Part shown: in pieces, positions 1 to 8,002 of the stretch
Numbering within the stretch: position 1 is the first letter of the stretch
Layout: every line of letters starts with the position of its first letter
Assembly (NCBI RefSeq): GCF_000943555.1
Contig: NZ_JTDV01000005.1
Location: 361,732 to 425,731 of the forward strand
DNA length: 64,000 bases
Reading direction: 5' to 3'
DNA from: Neotamlana nanhaiensis
GTDB lineage: Bacteria; Bacteroidota; Bacteroidia; Flavobacteriales; Flavobacteriaceae
Translations under genes and position numbers: made by a program
Notes under the pieces: model-generated
The model's database searches: none
What the model saw: the letters and a program-made list of their open reading frames with translations, nothing else
Told to the model about the DNA's origin: nothing

Positions 1-890
1 AACCATGCTGCGAATTTCGAACCAGTTTTCTCTGGATTTACGGTATCTTTTCCGTTTACAACATGCTCGTTAATGCCATCTTTTACATAGCTAACATCGT
101 TTGGAATATTATAAATACGTTTATTATTGGTTTCGTTTTCGCAAAATAATTGCTCACCCCCTTCGTGATAAAAATAATAACGGCCATTTCTGGTACTACG
201 CGAATACACGCTAGAATCATTTATAGACTTAATACTTGGTCGTGTATGGCGTTTGTTATGTTTCCAAAAATTACGAAACCATAAATGGGGTAACACATGA
301 ATATCAGCCGTTTTATCACCACGATTTACCACGGTAACCTTCATGAGAATATCATTTACATCGGCCTTAGCATATTCAATATAACAATCGAAATATTCGT
401 TGTTTTTAAAAATTCCTGTATCTAATAATTCGTATTCAAATTCGTCACGACTCCTGCGATTTCCTGAAACTAAATCGTTGTAAGGATAGGCGTTTTGGGT
501 GTACTTGTATAAGTATTTGCAATAAGAATGTGTGGGTGTTGAGGCTAAATGAAAATAGAGTTCTTTTACATCTTCCCCATGATTACCTTGATTGTTGGTT
601 AACCCAAATAAACGTTCTTTTAAAATGCGATCTTTACCATTCCAAAACGCGGTAGCTAAACATAAAATTTCTCTAGAATCGCAAAATCCAGCAATACCTT
701 CTTCACCCCAACGAAAGGCATTACTTCGGGCTTTATCATGATCTATAAACTCCCAAGAAGTCCCATGCTCGCTGTAATCTTCGCGTACGGTTCCCCATTG
801 TCTGTCGGCCAAATATGGCCCCCACATTTTCCAGTGTCTATAAGTATCTTCACCTGATAATCGCTCTACTTCTGGTCCGTTTTGAATCAT
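1..890 (-). CDS. MGH1/GH63-like glucosidase, N-terminal part (runs off the window)
   Basis: An open frame begins at ATG 890 on the minus strand and stays open for about 296 codons to base 1, so the C-terminal part lies outside. The protein opens with a block containing RLSGEDTYRHWKMWGPYLA, followed by a W-E-F...H-D-x-A-R-S stretch with R-W-G-E, then LKERLFGLT...GNHGEDVKELYFHL and a THSY...YKYTQ segment. I recognise this order from the bacterial MGH1-type (GH63-related, mannosyl-oligosaccharide glucosidase-like) proteins, which are usually far longer. No signal peptide is visible, so it is probably cytosolic. The catalytic acids cannot be judged because they would lie further downstream. Exact substrate is unknown; trehalose or glucosylglycerate-type alpha-glucosides are possible by family analogy only. 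Confidence 0.8.
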   Translation of the reverse strand, partial: MIQNGPEVERLSGEDTYRHWKMWGPYLADRQWGTVREDYSEHGTSWEFIDHDKARSNAFRWGEEGIAGFCDSREILCLATAFWNGKDRILKERLFGLTNNQGNHGEDVKELYFHLASTPTHSYCKYLYKYTQNAYPYNDLVSGNRRSRDEFEYELLDTGIFKNNEYFDCYIEYAKADVNDILMKVTVVNRGDKTADIHVLPHLWFRNFWKHNKRHTRPSIKSINDSSVYSRSTRNGRYYFYHEGGEQLFCENETNNKRIYNIPNDVSYVKDGINEHVVNGKDTVNPEKTGSKFAAW

Positions 891-1081
891 TTTTTGAATA
901 GTTTAGTTTTCGAGAAAGTTTGTTTGTTTCTATTAATAATACTGCGCTTCACTCAACTAAAATTAAGGAATTTTTAATTGATTTTTCCACTTTGCGTAAG
1001 TATTACTTTTTTATTTTAAACTGACGATGTTATTTGTGTTTTTAATTAAAAAAACAGTGTTTAAATGACGATGTAATAAAT

Positions 1082-2374
1082 TTAGTCCTCAATAGATTGC
1101 ACAACTAAGCGTTTAAAAATATCTGATGTATTATCGCCAATACGTTGGGTTTGCTTTAATAAGATTCCTAAAAATTCTTCATTAGGGTCGGCAAAATAAG
1201 TGGTGTTAAAATAACCACCCCATTGGAAAGTCCCTTCACTCCCATGACCTCCTAAATCTGCTGCTTTTTTATCAATTAAACCAAAAGCTAAACCATGTGA
1301 CGTACCAATTTCTCTGTTTATGTACGGAATTTGATTGGTCAAAATAGTGTTTACCGTTGTTCTGCTAAGTAAACGCTTGCCATTATAAACACCGCCATTT
1401 AAATACATTTGCAAAAATTTAGCGTAATCTTCTGCGGTACTCGTTAAACCTGCACCTCCCGAAAAGAATGTTTTTGCGCCTTTTTTAGGATAATCGGTAT
1501 CGTAAAACGTTACTGGAAATTTTTCCCAAGCACCATCATTTTTGGTTTGCACCGTTACTAAACGACTGTACTTGCTTTCTGGTAAATAAAACTGGGTGTC
1601 TTCCATACCTAACGGCTCAAAAATTCGTGATTTTAAAAATGCATCGAAAGGCATTCCAGAAATCACTTCAACAAAATAACCTAACACATCTAGACCTTCG
1701 CTGTAAGTAAAACGTTCACCTGGGTTATGATGTAAGGGTAATTTGGCTAAAATTTTCACACTTTCTTCAATGGTTACGGGTTTGGTAGTAAACAAATCGG
1801 TTACACCTGCTTTAGCATATATTTTTTTGAATTTTGCGTCGCCATCTATTTGTCCGTAGCCCAAACCAGAAGTATGGGTTAACAAATGTTTTATAGTGAT
1901 TTGGTTTTCGGCAGGTTTTGTGGTGTATGACGAATCGGCTTCATTAAAAGTATCCAACAGTTGCGCTTTACCAAATTCGGGAATGTATTTTGAAATAGGA
2001 TCATTTAAATTGAACTTGCCCTCTTCCCAAAGCATCATTACCGCTGTAGAAGTTATAGCTTTTGTTTGCGATGCAATTCGGAAAATAGCATCGTTTTCTA
2101 ACGGTTTATTTTCAGCATTATCGGCCATTCCAAAAGATTTAAAATACACGATTTTACCTTTTCTGGCCACTAAGGCTACTGCTCCTGGAATCATATTATC
2201 CGCAATAGCGTGTGTTAACAAGGTGTCTATTCTCGCAAGGCGCTCACTAGACATACCTGCACTTTTTGGTGAAGCCTCGGCTAAAACATCTTTAACTACT
2301 ATTTCAGTCTCCGATTTGGTTTTACAGGATACAAAAAGAATTGCCGTTAGCGCAAGTACATATATTTTTTTCAT
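1082..2374 (-). CDS. Lipoprotein serine hydrolase (beta-lactamase/esterase fold)
   Basis: 430 residues. The N-terminus is a lipoprotein signal with lipobox ending at Cys17 (L-F-V-S-C), so the protein should be anchored in the periplasm or outer membrane. The penicillin-binding/class C beta-lactamase fold is shown by Ser102-Gln-Thr-Lys105 (SxxK, in F-R-I-A-S-Q-T-K), the LLTHTSGLGYG segment around 164-174, Tyr224 in the F-T-Y-S-E motif and a late H-G-S-E-G motif in place of KTG. This pattern is closer to EstB-type esterases and D-aminopeptidases than to true beta-lactamases, so resistance should not be assumed. It sits alone between two intergenic gaps, read towards the glucosidase fragment. 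Substrate unknown. Confidence 0.85.
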   Translation of the reverse strand: MKKIYVLALTAILFVSCKTKSETEIVVKDVLAEASPKSAGMSSERLARIDTLLTHAIADNMIPGAVALVARKGKIVYFKSFGMADNAENKPLENDAIFRIASQTKAITSTAVMMLWEEGKFNLNDPISKYIPEFGKAQLLDTFNEADSSYTTKPAENQITIKHLLTHTSGLGYGQIDGDAKFKKIYAKAGVTDLFTTKPVTIEESVKILAKLPLHHNPGERFTYSEGLDVLGYFVEVISGMPFDAFLKSRIFEPLGMEDTQFYLPESKYSRLVTVQTKNDGAWEKFPVTFYDTDYPKKGAKTFFSGGAGLTSTAEDYAKFLQMYLNGGVYNGKRLLSRTTVNTILTNQIPYINREIGTSHGLAFGLIDKKAADLGGHGSEGTFQWGGYFNTTYFADPNEEFLGILLKQTQRIGDNTSDIFKRLVVQSIED

Positions 2375-2443
2375 GAGTTTTTGTTGATTTACAAATTAGG
2401 ATAGCTAAGTTAATTTTTTTATCTGCTTTCATCTTAAAATCAA

Positions 2444-2474
2444 CAAAAAAAGTGAACCTAACGAGATTCACCTT
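2444..2474 (-). terminator. Rho-independent terminator after the TolQ-like gene
   Basis: On the minus strand GTGAA (2472-2468) pairs with TTCAC (2456-2452) across a 11-nt loop and is followed by seven T residues (A run 2445-2451 on plus). It lies about 30 bases past the stop of the 2503-2919 gene. Confidence 0.6.
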
Positions 2475-2502
2475 AATAACTGTTCGTTATTTTTTTGATT
2501 GC

Positions 2503-2919
2503 TTATTCTTCTTTTATAAACCATCTCAAAATCAATATTCCAAATCGAGAGACTACAAACGAGAATAACCCAAATGTTGCGGTTAATAAGGATATTTTGA
2601 GTCCGCCAGCAAAAACTTCAGGACTTGGGCTTCCCATAGCTTCAACCGAATCGAAAGCCATTATTAAACCTATTACTGAACCTAAAAACCCTAAAACCAA
2701 CCCTAACAAACTAGAATCGATCGTAAGGCGCAAGTACTTTTTTGATGCGTCTTTATTCTTCTTCAAGTTTATAAATCCGAGTACAATAAATAAAATAGAC
2801 AATAATAAACAGATTAAAATTAAGGACATAAACAACGGTCCTCCTTCGTAAAAACGTTGTAAAATTTGAAGCGGAAGTACTAATTTTTCTAAAAACAGAG
2901 CTACTAAAAGTAATTTCAT
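2503..2919 (-). CDS. MotA/TolQ/ExbB-type proton channel family protein
   Basis: 138 residues, with about three hydrophobic segments (roughly 28-52, 70-95 and 105-132). The conserved half of the TolQ/ExbB family is recognisable in the segment with L-G-L-V-L-G-F-L-G-S-V-I-G-L and the later A-G-G-L-K-I-S-L-L-T-A-T-F-G, which form the two long pore helices. It is shorter than typical ExbB or TolQ (about 220-240 residues), and no ExbD/TolR gene is next to it, so it either recruits a partner encoded elsewhere or does something different. It is a single gene bounded by a terminator downstream. Such short lone versions are, as far as I know, common in Flavobacteriia. Role not established. Confidence 0.75.
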   Translation of the reverse strand: MKLLLVALFLEKLVLPLQILQRFYEGGPLFMSLILICLLLSILFIVLGFINLKKNKDASKKYLRLTIDSSLLGLVLGFLGSVIGLIMAFDSVEAMGSPSPEVFAGGLKISLLTATFGLFSFVVSRFGILILRWFIKEE

Positions 2920-3108
2920 AATGTGATGATTTTAATTAAACATGCTCAAACTTAGCATCCCAGTTTGGTTTAAAAATTAAAATGCGACGAGTAACCTGTT
3001 TAGCCCCTAAATTAACTTAAATGTAAAATCGGGAATTAATTCGGTTATTCGTCTACAAAAGTTATTTTCTGATTAAAAATATGGTATAATTGTACAAATT
3101 AGGCAAAC

Positions 3109-4158
3109 ATGCTCACAAAAAAGTTTATTCTAAACAAAATAGCGCAGGCTGGTTTACACATTGCTTTTTGGATTGGTGTGCTGTTTTTTTACACCTATTT
3201 GTTCGGGACAGATATTAAAAATTTTAACGACACCTTACTGTTCTCTTACTTTTTAATGCCCGTTACTATTGCCGTTACTTATGTTTCCATTTATAAATTA
3301 ATCCCCGATTATTTAATAAAAAAACGCTACGCTCTATTTGTGCTTTATAGTGTTTATGCATTTATTATTTCGTTGTATTTAATCATGGTTTCCATTTTTT
3401 TTAGTTTGATTTATTTATCGAATTTCGAGTATTCGCAAATGGCTCCTGCTACCAAAAACACCTTATTTATTGTTACCGCGGTGTATTTAGTAACATTTAT
3501 TGTGAGTGCTTTTAAGTTGCTAAAATTAAACCTAAAAAACACCGAGCAAAACAATGCTTTAAAAACCAAAATTTTAGATACCCAACTAAAGTTAAAAGAA
3601 CAAGAATTACACTACTTAAAAATGCAAATTCATCCGCATTTTCTATTTAACACCTTAAATACGTTGTATGGTTTTGCATTAAAAAAAGCCGATGAAACCC
3701 CAGAAATGATACTAAAACTATCTAATTTATTAGATTACTTGTTGTATCAAGCCGATAAACCTTTCGTTGCACTATCAGAAGAAATAGAACATATTAAAGA
3801 TTACATTACGCTTGAAAAAATGCGCTTTAACGACACCTTAAATGTGAGTTTTAAATCTGTTTTAAATGATGATAACAAAACTATTGCACCCATGCTGCTG
3901 CTCCCTTTTGTTGAAAATAGTTTTAAACACGGTGCTTTGCAAAACGGCGCTTTAACTATTGCTATGAATTTAGAAAGCTACGCAAACAACATTGTATTTA
4001 GTATCACAAATTCCTTTAAAAACGAAGTAAAAAAACCACATGGCATTGGATTAGATAACATCAAGAAGCGTTTAGAATTGGTGTATCCAAACAAGCATCA
4101 ATTGCATATTAGCAATACAAACCATATTTTTAAAGTAGAACTTACATTACATCAATAA
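3109..4158 (+). CDS. LytS-type sensor histidine kinase
   Basis: 349 residues. Four hydrophobic segments occupy about residues 12-135, then a short coiled stretch (145-170) leads into the His_kinase (PF06580) domain with the motif Q-I-H-P-H-F-L-F-N-T-L-N; His177 is the likely phosphoacceptor. The ATP-binding half follows, with N-box L-L-P-F-V-E-N-S-F-K-H-G around 263-276 and G-I-G-L-D-N-I-K-K-R-L near 312. No extracellular sensor domain is present, so the stimulus may be membrane-related. Its stop overlaps the start of the LytTR regulator by one base (TAATG), which makes a translationally coupled two-component pair. The signal and target genes cannot be read from the sequence. Confidence 0.9.
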   Translation: MLTKKFILNKIAQAGLHIAFWIGVLFFYTYLFGTDIKNFNDTLLFSYFLMPVTIAVTYVSIYKLIPDYLIKKRYALFVLYSVYAFIISLYLIMVSIFFSLIYLSNFEYSQMAPATKNTLFIVTAVYLVTFIVSAFKLLKLNLKNTEQNNALKTKILDTQLKLKEQELHYLKMQIHPHFLFNTLNTLYGFALKKADETPEMILKLSNLLDYLLYQADKPFVALSEEIEHIKDYITLEKMRFNDTLNVSFKSVLNDDNKTIAPMLLLPFVENSFKHGALQNGALTIAMNLESYANNIVFSITNSFKNEVKKPHGIGLDNIKKRLELVYPNKHQLHISNTNHIFKVELTLHQ

Positions 4159-4871
4159 TGCACAACGCCAACATAAATTGTTTAATTGTAGATGATGAAG
4201 CTATTGCTCGTGAGGTAATTGCAACACATTTATCGAACATTGAAAATATTACAATCGTGGCGAGTTGCAATAGTGCTATTGAAGCTTTTAAACACATAAG
4301 TAACCAAAATATCGACCTTGTTTTTTTGGATATAAACATGCCTGAAATTTCAGGAATTTCGTTTGCTAAATCCATCAACAAAAATATTAAAGTAATTTTT
4401 ACCACAGCATATCGCGATTATGCGGTTGAGGGTTTTGAGCTTAAAGCGGTTGACTATCTTTTAAAACCTATCGCTTTTAACCGATTGCTAGATGCTGTAA
4501 ATCGCTATTTTGAAACTCACCAAAACACAGAGAAACAAAGTATTTCTACCACAGAAACTCACGATTTTATTTTTGTGCGCTCTGATAGAAAAATGATTAA
4601 AATAGACTTTGATAGTATTATTTATGTGGAAAGTTATAGCGATTATTTAAAAATTCACACCACAGAGAAAATCATAGTAACTCGTGAAACCATTAGCGCT
4701 ATTGAAGGTAAACTACCCAACACCAAATTTATAAGAATTCACCGCTCATACATTATCGCTTTAGCACATATTTCCTCGTTTACAAACGAGCAAATTACCA
4801 TTTTAAAACAGGCATTACCTATTAGCCGAAGTTATAAAAAAGAAGTGTTGCAAGAGTTGGAAAAATATTAA
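4158..4871 (+). CDS. LytTR-family response regulator
   Basis: 237 residues: a receiver domain (about 6-122) with the acidic pair D12-D13, phosphoacceptor Asp58 in V-F-L-D-I-N-M-P, conserved Thr and Lys (F-T-T-A-Y near 81, L-L-K-P near 106), then a LytTR DNA-binding domain (about 135-235) with I-Y-V-E-S-Y-S-D-Y-L-K and the F-I-R-I-H-R-S-Y-I motif. It is coupled to the LytS-type kinase by a one-base overlap. LytTR regulators bind imperfect direct repeats; I did not find an obvious pair upstream of the operon. Confidence 0.92.
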   Translation: MHNANINCLIVDDEAIAREVIATHLSNIENITIVASCNSAIEAFKHISNQNIDLVFLDINMPEISGISFAKSINKNIKVIFTTAYRDYAVEGFELKAVDYLLKPIAFNRLLDAVNRYFETHQNTEKQSISTTETHDFIFVRSDRKMIKIDFDSIIYVESYSDYLKIHTTEKIIVTRETISAIEGKLPNTKFIRIHRSYIIALAHISSFTNEQITILKQALPISRSYKKEVLQELEKY

Positions 4872-4959
4872 AGTCATTTCCTTGAAGGCGAAATATTTTA
4901 AATTGAAGTTTTGAAGCCATGACAATTATAAAAAAGTAAAGAAAACATTTTTGTATATC

Positions 4960-6270
4960 TTAAATCGCATTTAGCTTTTTCATCCTCCTTTTTTGTTTCC
5001 AAAAAACATACTTCACCATTCTCTTAACAACAAATCTATTAAGCCCTTTCTTTGGTAAATATTCTCGAAATATTTCTTGGAAGGAATTAATTTTATTACT
5101 GTGATATCGTAACTCTTTACTAATATCTCCTTGCCATTCTCTTTCTTTCTTTGTCATTTCCTTCTTTAAATGGCGAGATTTATTTTCTGTTAAACTTTTA
5201 GAATAAATTAATTCTTTAACAGAGTTATTGATTCTACTAATGACTATATTTTGATAGTAATCAAAAAATGAGAAAAAATCTAAATATTTACCATTCTTCA
5301 ATGATTCTATAATTAATGACTCAAATATCAAAGAACTTTCATCTTCAAAACTGTGATAGGTTAAGATATAATTAGAATATGCAATACTTATTTGATTATA
5401 ATTTGGCTTTGGGAGATGAGTAAGAACAATATTTGCTTTCTGATTATTCTTAAATCTATTAAAATAGTCCCTTTCAGCATCTTCAAAATTATCATATGCA
5501 GCAATTTTAGGCACTTCTACTTTAGAAGCCTCAATTAAAAAATATTTGTATCTCGCTTTTGTTTCAATATATAGCCATTGCTCTCTTACTCGCAAATGAT
5601 TTCTAACAAAAACTTCAGAAAGTTTATCAATATATTTATATTTTTTACTAATCTTAGCAATAATTTTTTTCTCCTTTAAATTTAAATTTCTTCTCTTTGA
5701 CAAAAGTTTATGAAATGTAAATAATTCTTCATTTCTTCCATATTCCTTCAACCCTGAATCAAAAAGCAAATCAGAAATTTCGACTAAAGTTGCCCAATTA
5801 TGATCATTTTGATTTCTTATTTGAATTTCTAAAGTCTTATCATCATTTGGGAGAGATACATATAAATGTAAACTTTTATAACCATCATTTTGTGGTTTTT
5901 CAATCCAATCATTTGTTTTTTTTATGTTTAAAATTTTACTTATTTCATCTTTCAACTTATAAACTTCACTATCACTATTGACTATACATCTGCATCCTCC
6001 AATATCCCACATTCTTGCTAACTCCATTTTTGGAAATCTATGAAGTTTAGTAATAATGGATTCAAATCTTTTTATTCGATAAGTTACAATAGTATTTCTT
6101 CCAACCTTGTATTTTATTCGGCATAATTCTCTGAAAATTTTGGCCAATGAGTCTTTATGAGAAGTCCTATAATTTTCTAATTCTTGGATTGTACCGTCTG
6201 AGATATTACCATATTCATTTCTGATTTTATCTCCTAATCTATTAATATCTCCTTTAGTTATCTTTGTCAA
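4960..6270 (-). CDS. RelA/SpoT-domain protein with long C-terminal extension
   Basis: 436 residues. Residues about 45-170 match the (p)ppGpp synthetase (RelA_SpoT) fold: the R65-x-K67...S71...K75 nucleotide-binding series (in Y-R-I-K-R-F-E-S-I-I-T-K-L), D89-I-G-G-C-R, the N-D-G-Y-K-S-L-H-L motif (128-136) and E149-I-Q-I-R-N followed by H-N-W-A. These catalytic residues all look intact. There is no HD hydrolase, TGS or ACT domain, so it is not the housekeeping Rel. The C-terminal ~260 residues, rich in Lys, Tyr and Phe, match nothing I know. It stands alone, convergent with the two-component pair and separated from lpdA by a terminator. Small alarmone synthetases and toxSAS/CapRel-type toxins share this domain; which class applies cannot be decided here. 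Confidence 0.8.
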   Translation of the reverse strand: MTKITKGDINRLGDKIRNEYGNISDGTIQELENYRTSHKDSLAKIFRELCRIKYKVGRNTIVTYRIKRFESIITKLHRFPKMELARMWDIGGCRCIVNSDSEVYKLKDEISKILNIKKTNDWIEKPQNDGYKSLHLYVSLPNDDKTLEIQIRNQNDHNWATLVEISDLLFDSGLKEYGRNEELFTFHKLLSKRRNLNLKEKKIIAKISKKYKYIDKLSEVFVRNHLRVREQWLYIETKARYKYFLIEASKVEVPKIAAYDNFEDAERDYFNRFKNNQKANIVLTHLPKPNYNQISIAYSNYILTYHSFEDESSLIFESLIIESLKNGKYLDFFSFFDYYQNIVISRINNSVKELIYSKSLTENKSRHLKKEMTKKEREWQGDISKELRYHSNKINSFQEIFREYLPKKGLNRFVVKRMVKYVFWKQKRRMKKLNAI

Positions 6271-6395
6271 CTTAATTTTAAGGCTTTACTCATCCGTTTA
6301 AGATGTAATTTATAAAATTTACTTTCTTTATCTTTTCTAAAAATAAATCTAAAAAGTAATCTTTTACAACAAAGTTGTTATGAGTTTTTAACAAC

Positions 6396-6425
6396 AAAAA
6401 AAGCAAACCAATATGGTTTGCTTTT
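6396..6425 (-). terminator. Strong Rho-independent terminator after lpdA
   Basis: An 11-bp perfect stem (6399-6409 with 6415-6425, G+C core GCAAACC/GGTTTGC) with a 5-nt loop; on the minus strand it is followed by a T run. It ends transcription from lpdA before the RelA/SpoT-domain gene. Confidence 0.85.
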
Positions 6426-6455
6426 ATGTTTATGGGTTTTCGAAATCACAACAAG

Positions 6456-6490
6456 ACACTCCGACTGCGCTCAGTGCGACAAACGCAATG
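6456..6490. repeat. REP-like half-element
   Basis: Contains ACTCCGACTGCGCTCAGTG, a close relative of the CTTCGACTGCGCTCAGC sequence found at 13209, 13378 and 13548. It lies in the gap just past the lpdA stop. Here only one arm is obvious. Confidence 0.6.
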
Positions 6491-6501
6491 ACTAATATGA
6501 C

Positions 6502-7902
6502 TTACGCATGCAACGCTCTATCATCAGTCGCAGCTAAGGCCGCTTCTTTGATAGCTTCGGTAAATGTTGGGTGTGCATGACTCATACGCGAAATATCTTC
6601 GGCACTAGCACGGTATTCCATCGCTACAACAGCTTCAGCAATCATATCGGCAGCACGTGCGCCAACCATGTGTACACCTAAAATTTCATCGGTAGTTTTA
6701 TCAGCTAAAACTTTTACAAACCCATCAATATCCATACTAGCTCTAGCTCTTCCTAAAGCACGCATTGGGAAAGATCCTGCTTTGTAAGCTACTCCAGCTT
6801 CTTTTAATTGTTCTTCTGTTTTACCAACAGCAGCCACTTCTGGCCATGTGTAAACCACACCTGGAATTAAATTATAATCGATGTGTGGCTTTTGTCCAGC
6901 TAACGTTTCAGCTACAAAAACACCTTCTTCTTCAGCTTTATGAGCTAACATGGCGCCTTTTACAACATCTCCAATCGCATAAATATTACTTGCCGAAGTT
7001 TGTAAATGATCGTTTACTTCTACTCTACCTCTTTCATCAATTTTAACACCAGCAGCTTCAGCGTTTAAACCATCGGTATACGGACGACGACCAACAGATA
7101 CTAAACAGTAATCCCCTTTAAATTCAACCTCTTCACCTTTCTTATTATCGGCTTTCACAATAACCTCATTGCCTACACGCTCCACAGATTTTACTTTGTG
7201 AGAAGCGTTAATTTTGAATTTTTGTTTCTTTAAAACTTTATTTAATTCTTTTGAAACACCTGCATCCATTGTTGGTACAATTCTATCGGCGTACTCAACC
7301 ACAGAAACCTCTGCTCCTAAACGTTTGTAAACCTGACCAAGCTCTAAACCAATAACACCACCACCAATAACGATTAAATGTTTTGGTATTTCTTTTAATT
7401 TTAAAGCTTCGGTTGATGTAATTACACGTTCTTTATCTATTTCAATAAAAGGTAAAGTTGATGGCTTACTACCTGTAGCAATAATGGTATTTTTAGCTTC
7501 AATTTCGGTGGTTTCTTCACCTGCAATTGTAATATGTGTAGCGTCTTTAAAGCTTCCTAAACCTTGGTAAACATCAATGTTGTTCTTCTTCATTAAAAAA
7601 TAGATACCACCTGTTGTTTGATCTACAACAGCTTGTTTGCGCGCTATCATTTTTTCTAAATTAACTTTTACATCGCCAGGTAATTCAATACCATGCTCCT
7701 CAAAATGCTTTACCGCATCTTCGTAATGGTGTGACGAATCTAAAAGCGCTTTACTTGGTATACAACCAACGTTTAAACAAGTACCACCAAGCGTTGAATA
7801 TTTTTCTATTAAGGCAGTTTTCATACCCAATTGTGCACAACGAATGGCTGCAACATACCCTCCAGGTCCAGAGCCTATTACGGCTACATCATATGAATTC
7901 AT
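6502..7902 (-). CDS. lpdA: Dihydrolipoyl dehydrogenase (E3)
   Basis: 466 residues, the usual E3 length. It reoxidises dihydrolipoyl groups of the pyruvate and 2-oxoglutarate dehydrogenase complexes and of glycine cleavage, passing electrons to NAD+. Visible marks: N-terminal FAD dinucleotide fold (G-S-G-P-G-G), redox-active disulfide G-G-T-C42-L-N-V-G-C47-I-P-S-K, NAD-binding G-G-G-V-I-G-L-E near 180, the A-I-G-D-V FAD motif, and the C-terminal S-H-A-H-P-T-F-T-E catalytic His-Glu segment. It is a single-gene unit with its own promoter and terminator; the other complex subunits are not in the window. Confidence 0.97.
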   Translation of the reverse strand: MNSYDVAVIGSGPGGYVAAIRCAQLGMKTALIEKYSTLGGTCLNVGCIPSKALLDSSHHYEDAVKHFEEHGIELPGDVKVNLEKMIARKQAVVDQTTGGIYFLMKKNNIDVYQGLGSFKDATHITIAGEETTEIEAKNTIIATGSKPSTLPFIEIDKERVITSTEALKLKEIPKHLIVIGGGVIGLELGQVYKRLGAEVSVVEYADRIVPTMDAGVSKELNKVLKKQKFKINASHKVKSVERVGNEVIVKADNKKGEEVEFKGDYCLVSVGRRPYTDGLNAEAAGVKIDERGRVEVNDHLQTSASNIYAIGDVVKGAMLAHKAEEEGVFVAETLAGQKPHIDYNLIPGVVYTWPEVAAVGKTEEQLKEAGVAYKAGSFPMRALGRARASMDIDGFVKVLADKTTDEILGVHMVGARAADMIAEAVVAMEYRASAEDISRMSHAHPTFTEAIKEAALAATDDRALHA

Positions 7903-7923
7903 AAATAATTTAATTTTCTATTT

Positions 7924-7946
7924 AAAAAAATCCCACTGTCGTGGGA
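7924..7946 (-). terminator. Terminator hairpin between the S41 protease gene and lpdA
   Basis: TCCCAC (7931-7936) pairs with GTGGGA (7941-7946) across a four-base loop; on the minus strand seven T residues follow (7930-7924). It fits a terminator for the S41 protease gene ending at 8003. It would also form the very 5' end of the lpdA mRNA if the promoter at 7954-7961 is used. Confidence 0.8.
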
Positions 7947-7953
7947 CTATATA

Positions 7954-7983
7954 CAAAAGTACAAATGTTTTGTTTTTAGACAA
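7954..7983 (-). promoter_or_regulatory. Probable lpdA promoter (Bacteroidota type)
   Basis: On the minus strand TACTTTTG (7961-7954) matches the -7 consensus TAnnTTTG. It is preceded after 19 bases by ATTG, close to the -33 TTTG. Predicted start of transcription is about 7947-7950, directly in front of the 7931-7946 hairpin. Confidence 0.6.
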
Positions 7984-8002
7984 TGAAAAAATGAAGCTAA
8001 AA

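Noticed and set aside
1896..2387. Plus-strand frame of 163 codons
   Set aside because: It lies opposite the serine hydrolase gene, which has a signal peptide and catalytic motifs; the plus frame has none.
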